A stretch of 19,801 bases of DNA, from assembly GCA_947464365.1 (NCBI GenBank), contig CANHWS010000030.1, forward strand, positions 1 to 19,801. The letters are read 5' to 3'. The DNA is from Cytophagaceae bacterium. Its GTDB lineage: Bacteria; Bacteroidota; Bacteroidia; Cytophagales; Flexibacteraceae. Shown one piece after another: positions 17,501 to 19,801 of the stretch (its first letter is position 1; every line of letters begins with the position of its first letter). Made by a program: the position numbers and the translations under genes. The notes beneath the pieces are model-generated. The model was given only the letters and a program-made list of their open reading frames with translations. It had not been told where the DNA came from and made no database searches.

Positions 17501-19801
17501 CGTAACAACATTTGCAGGATCCGGCAGCAATGGGTCTGCAGATGGTACGGGTCCTGCTGCAACATTTCGTAATCCATTTAGCTTGGCTACGGATGCAAAT
17601 GATAACCTGTATGTGGCCGACAACTCTGACCACCGTATCCGTAAAATTACCCCTGCTGGTGTGGTGACCACACTCGCTGGTATCGGGACTACAGGATCAA
17701 CCAATGGCACCGCTACGAGTTCTTCATTCAGTTCTCCTAGTGGAGTAACTGTCGATCTTGCTGGTAATGTCTATGTAGCAGACCAGAATAACCATCGTAT
17801 CCGTAAAATTACCCAAGCCCCAATTATAGGTTCTTATCTATGGTCCAACGGAGCCACGACATCAAGCATTACGATCTCTACCTCTGACAGTTATACGTTG
17901 CAAACCACAATTAATGGTTGTAGTGCGACATCAAACCCAACTGTGGTTACTGTCAATACCACTCCTTCTACGCCCACTATTACGGCAAGTGGCTCTACGA
18001 CATTCTGCTCTGGCGGTTCGGTTACACTTTCTGCCCCTGCTGGCTTTACCTATTTGTGGTCAAATGGAGCAACAACACAAAGCATCATTGTTGCTAACTC
18101 GGGTAGCTTTACGGTAAGTACCATAGCTATTGCTTGTACAAGCACTACATCTGCAGCTACGGTGGTTACAGTCATCGCCTCGCCAATTAAGCCAGTCATT
18201 ACTTCAAGTAGTTCCACTACTTTATGTTCTGGAAGCTCGGTCACGCTTTCATACACCCCAATGGTCAGCACGCTAGCTGGCTCGGGCCTTGCTCAATTTA
18301 CGGATGGTACGGGAACGAGTGCTTCGTTTAATAATCCTAACGGTGTAGCCGTTGATGCAAACGGAAATGTTTACGTGGCAGACCGCAATAACCATCGTAT
18401 TCGTAAGATAACTTCAGCGGGTGTAGTGACCACGCTAGCTGGTTCAGGCAGTCCTGGCAATACGAATGGCACTGGAACGGGTGCCTCATTTAACAATCCT
18501 ACGGGTGTGGCAGTCGATGCAAGTGGCAATGTTTATGTAGCTGATCATTTTAGCCAACTCATCCGTAAAATTACCCCTGCAGGTGTGGTCACCACTCTAG
18601 CAGGCTCTTCCTCTGGATATTTTGATGGAACAGGCACAGGCGCAAGATTTAATTTTCCTGTTAGCGTAGCTGTCGATGCCAGTGGTAATGTGTACGTGGC
18701 TGACCTCGGTAACCACCGCATCCGTAAGATCACTTCTGCAGGTGTTGTGACCACTTTAGCCGGCTCGGGCAGTTCCGGTTATCTCGATGGAACTGGTACG
18801 AGTGCTTCTTTTGCTAATCCTTATGGTGTAACCGTTGATCTCAGTGGCGCAGTTTATGTGGCTGACCAAGCTAACCACCGCATCCGAAGAATTACTTCTG
18901 CAGGTGTCGTCACCACGCTAGCAGGCTCGGGCACTGCCGGTTCTCTTAACGGAACTGGTACTAGCGCTTCGTTCAATGCTCCTCAAGGCGTGTCTGTCGA
19001 TGCCCTTGGCAATGTATTTGTAGCCGACGCAAACAACCGCCGAATTCGTAAAATTACCCCTGCTGGTGTCGTAACTACAGTGGCTGGCACTGGCTCTAAT
19101 GGCAATGCTAATGGCTCAACAACCACTGCTACTATTAGTCCTCCCCTTGGTGTGGCAGTCGATGCTGTAGGTGATTTATTTGTAGCTGATGCAGCCAACC
19201 ACCTCATCCGAAAAGTCTTCCAACTCCAAACCATGGATAATTATCTATGGTCCAACGGAGCAACCACAGCAAGCACTGTTGTCAGTAGTGCTGATAGTTA
19301 TACGTTGCGTACTGTTTCAAATGTTTGCACCAGTGCTACTTCAGATCCGATAGTGGTTGTGGTTAATCCAACGCCATCTCTCAGCTCAACTCTTACCCCA
19401 GCTGCCATTTGCAGCAATACAGCCTTTACTTATAGCCCAACGAGTGCTACAGCGGGAGCAACATTTACCTGGACTAGGGCTGCGGTAGCAGGCATCAGCA
19501 ATGCAGCTGTCACAATTGCTCAAACCACCAACCCGAATGAAACACTGGTCAACACAACCTCAGCCCCAGTTTCGGTTGTTTATACCTACGTGACTACGGC
19601 GAACAGCTGTACCAACACCCAAAGTGTGACGGTGGTTGTTAATCCTAGGCCGACACTAAATAGCAGCTTAACCCCAGCTGCCATTTGCAGCAATACAGCC
19701 TTTACTTACAGTCCTACGAGTGCGACTTCGGGATCAACCTTTACATGGACTAGGGCCGCTGTAGCTGGTATCAGCAATTCAGCTGTTACAATTGCTCAAA
19801 C
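8379..19801 (+). CDS. Giant secreted multi-propeller repeat protein (3' end outside window)
   Basis: One uninterrupted frame runs from ATG 8379 to the window end: 3807 complete codons and no stop that I can find. A signal peptide is followed by an N-terminal beta domain, PKD-like 1, seven FG-GAP/VCBS repeats, FN3-like and PKD-like 2. Then come three super-units of NHL-like propeller plus DUF11-like domain (plus Ig-like in the first two), four PKD-like domains, and two Ig-like domains split by six-unit NHL propellers with an intact Ig copy between. At least two more PKD-like domains follow. The protein is rich in Ser, Thr, Ala, Gly and Asn and poor in Lys. Most Ig/PKD units carry a pair of Cys, suggesting disulfides. 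Such proteins are exported to the Bacteroidota cell surface, usually by T9SS, and many act as adhesins or in gliding. The sorting tail, if any, is outside the window. No catalytic domain was recognised. Confidence 0.93.
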   Translation, partial: MSNSTLKIPFLKTTCVAFACLKASYHWVTFLTLFLAATASFGQLRGISINNTVVTSDFDALGSSASANLPNPWRYYASATPTWTSTTTPVAFAAGTNGTGALTGSSSAGLYNLASGVTASATDRAVGTVGVGTSSFVGAYTNLTGSLVSTVCIVFDLKKFRSGTDPSNWTVFWGTTASSQTNALTAADYSFAADANSTTLFDPAPAVQRLIYFTPNLVPSGSIYIKIVCTGATSAATSQVVGLDNFEIAFNPITPGVTSPATATATSNEPFTYTPTSATSGATFTWSRAAVTGISNAAVTSATPVSTSFTETLINTTTSSVDVVYYVTARNPATGVKSARLVTVTVLPAFTAASTGFGINYGDVAWGDFDNDGDLDPVAVGENASATGGFVLLRNSGAVGTWAPVTVTGSAGVSNGTVNWVDYDKDGDLDLHYTGYSGVFYYNRLLENNGSGSFSTKANFTGVTYGAVAWGDYDNDGDQDCLYSGLTASATRITELRRNDGGGNFTLVTVSITGANQASLDWGDYDNDGDLDVLQTGLNPSFNQITRIWRNDGGATFTSLSQSIVNIYRGGAEWGDYDGDGDLDILISGAGASEGTVQIHKNNGNSTFTNINIAFPAAEFGEATWGDFDNDGDLDVALSGTNRANNSKRFEIWKNNGGDAFSLFFTVPSLGISNADLAWGDFDADGDLDLAFSGVTNTIAAYFGILTNNTTIGNAAATAPTSLTSSQTSCTATNLNWVRATDTKTLQNGLSYNLRIGTSAGGSQIWGSMANTTTGYRSISKTGPVKWRSGGLPVTGLTIGTTYYFAVQAIDAGLKGGAWSAEQSFTLSLPTLSNNQNYKACSGASFTYTPTSGSLGATFSWTRASVTNISPSTGSGTGAITETLTNSTSSPINVTYVVTIVANGCTNTENVVVTVRPTNGTPSFSNNMASASSLSPATTNIWQSAISSKGIYAMCAANGNVYFYRNIDQTTPYFILSRGVIVRSVAFSPDGNKLILVESTNNRVVIYNSFPTSASQAPDVYVGQPDATTVTSGVTTSTVSASKMSGPRRAIVTQDGRLIVVDGGANRVLIFNSIPTTNGVAANVVVGQPDATSTIPSAQANRLWSPDGVSITSDGKLVISELTLNRVLIFNSIPTTDGVSADLVIGQSSFTVGSPGLSASKFNLPYFVAPHPIAGLAVADLSNNRVLIYNTTPTVSNPAADVVLGQANFTTNSSSTLSQPISVAWNMDGRLVVGEYNSSESTIFGAGVCPLTNLSVSVSGPSIACQSGSATYTVTVTNPGTTAVTNMRVGAAIPYNGLTLTSSTQSTGTYSTAGSVWSIPSLAAGASATLTFVSSISASYFGTYVVQANIIYAGVDDPDQSNNAAAVTTTVTNVPTPTITGSNFVCSGNTATLSSSYTLGANETFLWDNNSTGPTRVVSAEGTYTLRVVNSAVACTSATSAPFVVTLDNTVSQPGFITGSAFSISVPVTAPIVSTISNKGVLAVATLSSNTVLLYNSPLATTPFLTLTRPTAVRGIAFSPDGNKLLLSEGSNNRVVIYNSIPTTGSQAPDIYIGQTGNFTTAGTTQSTLTFPRGVYISPQGRVYVADANNNRVMVWESIPTTNGVAADLVIGQTGFTTATAATTATGLNAPYSVCESPDGKLLIADFGNNRVLVYNTLPTSNGPTASIVIGNTTFTNGTAGTNANKFNGPTKVVVIPSGQVAIADNNNNRAAILNAVPTANFDPIPRAIGQTTTSTGTVGSTASGLNQAQSVDFTFDRRLLVLDYGNSRLNFYGDEICQLTNLSLTATGTTASCQNGNLSYTVTVTNPGSISIPRIYVSAGLSRYATFVSSTPSTGTYNFDGSIWTISNLAAGATATLTINGTANATAPSSLIFYAALASASISDPDFSNNTASVTTTIGTLAAPTITGPIAVCFGNTITLSTSYTLGTNEAFLWSDNSSASSLTVLAAGTYSLRIRNTVTNCTSSASTPIVVTLSTTPTAPAITTGMAYSATKTSPDFVRGTTVSSKGILAVSTDVGSVDFYSSVNSTTPYLTLSRGVTVHGVAFTPDGNKFILVEGSNNRVVIYNNLPTTASQAPDVVIGQPDFSTVTAGTSQTKLNGPRRVFVSPNGQLFIVDRGNSRVLIYNRLPTVNGAAANLVIGQPDFSTSTASTTAATMNFPLDAALSRDGKLIVIDGANNRVLIYNSIPTSNGASASVVIGQGNFTTNTAGVTQSSYSTPIGIAVSTSGALAISDYNNSRVIVYNSIPSSNGTMADLVLGQSTFTTNATGTGTSQFNQPNGLTYLLDGRLLVCDAGNKRTSTFGTEVCQYVNLGLGLTGSTSICQGGSASYTYTITNPSSIAVSNIYIKAGLPIDVNLTGNTPSTGTYNQAGGIWTIPFLGAGASATLVINGTATTNLATGPVDVYGAIWGSSVNDNNGSNNGISVQTTVLPQPTLSSSLTPPAVCNGTAFSYIPTSSVVGATFTWTRATVAGISNAAITTAQTSNPNETLTNSTTSPVSVIYAYTLTANGCTNTQNVTVVVNPVPAISSSLAPAAICSGGPFSYTSTSTLGGSTFSWTRAAVIGISNLAGSGSSASISEILTNTTGSPINVTYAVTATLNGCSKTENVVVSIKPTPALSSTLAPASICTGGTFTYTATSTIAGSSFSWSRAAVIGISNLAGSGATASISEVLTNTSASPVNVTYVFTTTFNGCSKIENVIVSVKPTPALNSSLAPTAICSGSTFTYTATSTFPSPTFSWTRAAVANISNIAGSGSSASISEVLTNTSGSPVNVTYAFTTTSNGCTNTENVVVSVKPTPITPSVTASGPTTFCSGGSVILAYSPPINTTSTLAGSGTNTYADGTGAAASFKNPYGVATDVNGNVYVADYLNYRIRKITPAGVVTTLAGSGTRAIVDGTGTGASFDNLFGIATDANGNVYVSEGSNRIRKVTPAGVVTTLAGLISGYADGTGTAARFNLPQGLAADASGNVYVADMFNHRIRKITSAGLVTTLAGSGTSGYADGTGTAASFNAPSGVAVDVSGNVYVADQNNRRIRKITPAGVVTTFAGSGSNGSADGTGPAATFRNPFSLATDANDNLYVADNSDHRIRKITPAGVVTTLAGIGTTGSTNGTATSSSFSSPSGVTVDLAGNVYVADQNNHRIRKITQAPIIGSYLWSNGATTSSITISTSDSYTLQTTINGCSATSNPTVVTVNTTPSTPTITASGSTTFCSGGSVTLSAPAGFTYLWSNGATTQSIIVANSGSFTVSTIAIACTSTTSAATVVTVIASPIKPVITSSSSTTLCSGSSVTLSYTPMVSTLAGSGLAQFTDGTGTSASFNNPNGVAVDANGNVYVADRNNHRIRKITSAGVVTTLAGSGSPGNTNGTGTGASFNNPTGVAVDASGNVYVADHFSQLIRKITPAGVVTTLAGSSSGYFDGTGTGARFNFPVSVAVDASGNVYVADLGNHRIRKITSAGVVTTLAGSGSSGYLDGTGTSASFANPYGVTVDLSGAVYVADQANHRIRRITSAGVVTTLAGSGTAGSLNGTGTSASFNAPQGVSVDALGNVFVADANNRRIRKITPAGVVTTVAGTGSNGNANGSTTTATISPPLGVAVDAVGDLFVADAANHLIRKVFQLQTMDNYLWSNGATTASTVVSSADSYTLRTVSNVCTSATSDPIVVVVNPTPSLSSTLTPAAICSNTAFTYSPTSATAGATFTWTRAAVAGISNAAVTIAQTTNPNETLVNTTSAPVSVVYTYVTTANSCTNTQSVTVVVNPRPTLNSSLTPAAICSNTAFTYSPTSATSGSTFTWTRAAVAGISNSAVTIAQ
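8505..9134 (+). other. N-terminal beta-rich domain of the giant protein
   Basis: This ~210-residue region (about 43-252) begins with a 'sDFDALGSS...LPNPWRYY' type opening. It contains DRAVGTVG and FDLKKFRSG, and closes with VGLDNFEIAFNP. A similar layout heads many secreted Bacteroidota proteins and resembles a jelly-roll or carbohydrate-binding fold. The fold and ligand are inference. Confidence 0.5.
9135..9423 (+). repeat. PKD-like domain 1
   Basis: Residues about 253-349 show the PKD-like pattern: PFTYTPTSATSGATFTWSRA, AVTGISNAAV, ETLINTT, 'VVYYVTARN' and a closing TVTVLP. This copy lacks the paired cysteines seen in the later copies. Confidence 0.75.
9424..10500 (+). repeat. Seven FG-GAP/VCBS repeats (integrin-like propeller)
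   Basis: Seven copies of 'WGD(F/Y)D(N/G/A)DGDLD' occur at about 156-nt spacing, the first near 9471 and the last near 10411. The core is DFDNDGDLD, with variants such as DYDKDGDLD and DYDGDGDLD. The Asp spacing is that of a calcium-binding loop as in alpha-integrin FG-GAP repeats, and seven copies fit one seven-bladed beta-propeller. Calcium binding is inferred from the motif. Confidence 0.88.
10515..10862 (+). other. Fibronectin type III-like domain
   Basis: About 116 residues follow the FG-GAP block. They include APTSLTSSQTSC, LNWVRATDTKT, GLSYNLRIG, GLTIGTTYYFAVQAIDA and EQSFTL. The 'L.W..a.d', 'YnlRiGt' and 'L..gt.Y.faVqAid' pattern is that of the FN3-like module often placed after FG-GAP repeats in Bacteroidota surface proteins. 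Confidence 0.65.
10863..11132 (+). repeat. PKD-like domain 2
   Basis: The unit contains ACSGASFTYTPTSGS, ATFSWTRASVTNIS, ITETLTNSTSSPINVTYVV and NGCTNTENVVVTV. It has the Cys pair typical of this family and matches the later array at 15669-16770. Confidence 0.8.
11133..12122 (+). repeat. NHL-like propeller A (super-unit 1)
   Basis: The block opens with a blade carrying AFSPDGNKLILVE. Four blades with 'NRV(V/L)I(Y/F)N(S/T).PT....A..V.(V/I)GQ' follow, and the block closes with RLVVGEYNSSESTIFG. Blade spacing is about 180-190 nt. The count fits a six-bladed NHL propeller. Confidence 0.8.
12123..12731 (+). repeat. DUF11-like domain plus Ig-like domain (super-unit 1)
   Basis: The DUF11-like part (to about 12500) contains SATYTVTVTNPG, SVWSIPSLAAGASATL and DDPDQSNN, all typical of that family. 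The Ig-like part (from 12501) reads PTITGSNFVCSGN, FLWDNNSTG and GTYTLRVVN. The matching module in super-unit 2 starts 1587 nt later, counted from the Cys codon at 12123. Confidence 0.78.
12732..13709 (+). repeat. NHL-like propeller B (super-unit 2)
   Basis: The blade order is the same as in block A: AFSPDGNKLLLSEGSNNRVVIYN, then NRVMVWESIPT, NRVLVYNTLPT and NRAAILNAVPT, closing with SRLNFYGDE. The equivalent Asp codon of the first blade (12939) lies 1593 nt after that of block A (11346). Confidence 0.8.
13710..14310 (+). repeat. DUF11-like domain plus Ig-like domain (super-unit 2)
   Basis: The DUF11-like part shows LSYTVTVTNPGS, SIWTISNLAAGATATLTI and DPDFSNN. The Ig-like part from 14091 shows PTITGPIAVCFGN, FLWSDNSSA and GTYSLRIRN. 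It is clearly homologous to 12123-12731 but diverged at many positions. Confidence 0.78.
14311..15296 (+). repeat. NHL-like propeller C (super-unit 3)
   Basis: This block contains AFTPDGNKFILVEG, then NRVVIYNNLPT, SRVLIYNRLPT, NRVLIYNSIPT and SRVIVYNSIPS, closing with KRTSTFGTE. The first-blade Asp codon at 14523 lies 1584 nt after that of block B. Confidence 0.8.
15297..15668 (+). repeat. DUF11-like domain (super-unit 3, no Ig)
   Basis: The domain contains ASYTYTITNPSS, GIWTIPFLGAGASATLVI and NDNNGSNN. Its opening Cys codon (15297) is exactly 1587 nt after that of super-unit 2. Unlike the first two, it is followed by PKD-like domains rather than the Ig-like domain. Confidence 0.75.
15669..16770 (+). 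repeat. Tandem array of four PKD-like domains (3-6)
   Basis: Four units begin with 'LSSSL.P.A(V/I)C.G' or close variants at about 15681, 15957, 16230 and 16503. The last three have a 273-nt (91-residue) period. Each contains 'FSWTRAAV.GISN', 'NTT(G/S)SP(V/I)NVTY' and 'NGC...ENVVVSVKPTP', with a Cys near each end that could form a disulfide. Confidence 0.85.
16771..17959 (+). repeat. Ig-like domain split by six-unit NHL propeller D
   Basis: The Ig N-half (16771-16850) reads SVTASGPTTFCSGGSVILAY. The Ig C-half (about 17820-17959) reads SYLWSNGATTSSITIS and continues to VVTVN. Between them, 16860-17816 holds six NHL units of about 159 nt with 'TLAGSG...DGTG..A.F..P.GVA.D..GNVYVAD..N.RIRKIT.AGV'. 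The neighbouring uninterrupted copy (17960-18184) shows that the insertion falls between 'SVTLSAP' and 'TYLWSNG'. Confidence 0.85.
17960..18184 (+). repeat. Uninterrupted Ig-like domain
   Basis: The 75 residues contain TITASGSTTFCSGGSVTLSA, then directly FTYLWSNGATTQSI and GSFTVSTIAIACTST. This is the same domain as the flanking split copies, without a propeller. Two Cys are present. Confidence 0.82.
18185..19370 (+). repeat. Ig-like domain split by six-unit NHL propeller E
   Basis: The Ig N-half (18185-18263) contains TTLCSGSSVTLSYTP. The C-half (about 19230-19370) contains NYLWSNGATTAST and DSYTLRTVSNVCTSATS. The insert (18264-19226) has six NHL units such as GVAVDANGNVYVADRNNHRI. Unit number and insertion point equal those of copy D. 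Confidence 0.85.
19371..19801 (+). repeat. PKD-like domains 7 and 8 (8 cut by window end)
   Basis: Unit 7 starts about 19374 and unit 8 about 19653, with a period of 276 nt. Both contain LTPAAICSNTAFTYSPTSAT and FTWTRAAVAGISN. They are nearly identical at DNA level across 19395-19440 and 19671-19716. The frame is still open at the last base. Confidence 0.85.

Noticed and set aside
16007..19234. Several minus-strand open frames of 60-90 codons across the repeat region.
   Set aside because: They recur with the repeat period and are antisense shadows of NHL and PKD-like coding units.
15669..19801. Regular repeats that might suggest a CRISPR-like or noncoding satellite array.
   Set aside because: All periods are multiples of three and translate into conserved NHL and PKD-like units in a single open frame.

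Overview
The window looks like a chromosome segment of a Bacteroidota organism. It begins with the last 29 codons of a protein carrying a type IX secretion (T9SS) C-terminal sorting tail. The housekeeping genes read as Bacteroidota versions. More than half of the window is one giant, Ser/Thr-rich secreted repeat protein of the kind common in that phylum. I cannot name the genus.

Layout. 1-91: end of a T9SS cargo gene, followed by a clear rho-independent terminator at 169-213. 450-6799: three housekeeping genes in the same direction, rnr (RNase R), kup (K+ uptake permease) and mutL (mismatch repair, GTG start). The gaps between them are 123 and 104 nt, so they may or may not be co-transcribed. 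6899-6973: a complete tRNA-Arg(CCT) with encoded CCA, followed at once by a strong terminator.

7014-8160 is a graveyard. On the minus strand lies the C-terminal end of a serine site-specific recombinase with an internal stop. On the plus strand lies a fragment of a large SF2 helicase of the kind seen in defence islands, with two in-frame stops and a one-base deletion inside its Walker A motif. Further uninterpretable coding scraps follow. This is most simply the remains of a mobile element beside the tRNA gene. 8181-8361 is AT-rich and unusually full of short palindromes, directly upstream of the giant gene.

8379-19801 is a single open frame of 3807 complete codons that runs off the end of the window. 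It encodes a signal peptide, an N-terminal beta-rich domain and a PKD-like domain. Next come seven FG-GAP/VCBS repeats with Asp-rich calcium motifs, a fibronectin-III-like domain and a second PKD-like domain. Three copies of a ~529-residue super-unit follow (six-bladed NHL-like propeller, then DUF11-like domain, then Ig-like domain; the third copy lacks the Ig). After that are four PKD-like domains, then two Ig-like domains each split by an inserted six-unit NHL propeller with one uninterrupted Ig copy between them, and then more PKD-like domains.

The most unusual features are the nested propellers, the near-constant length of the 1.59-kb super-repeat, the degenerate recombinase/helicase remnant at the tRNA, and a MutL whose endonuclease motifs are not intact. 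I found no CRISPR array, intact IS element or complete defence system.
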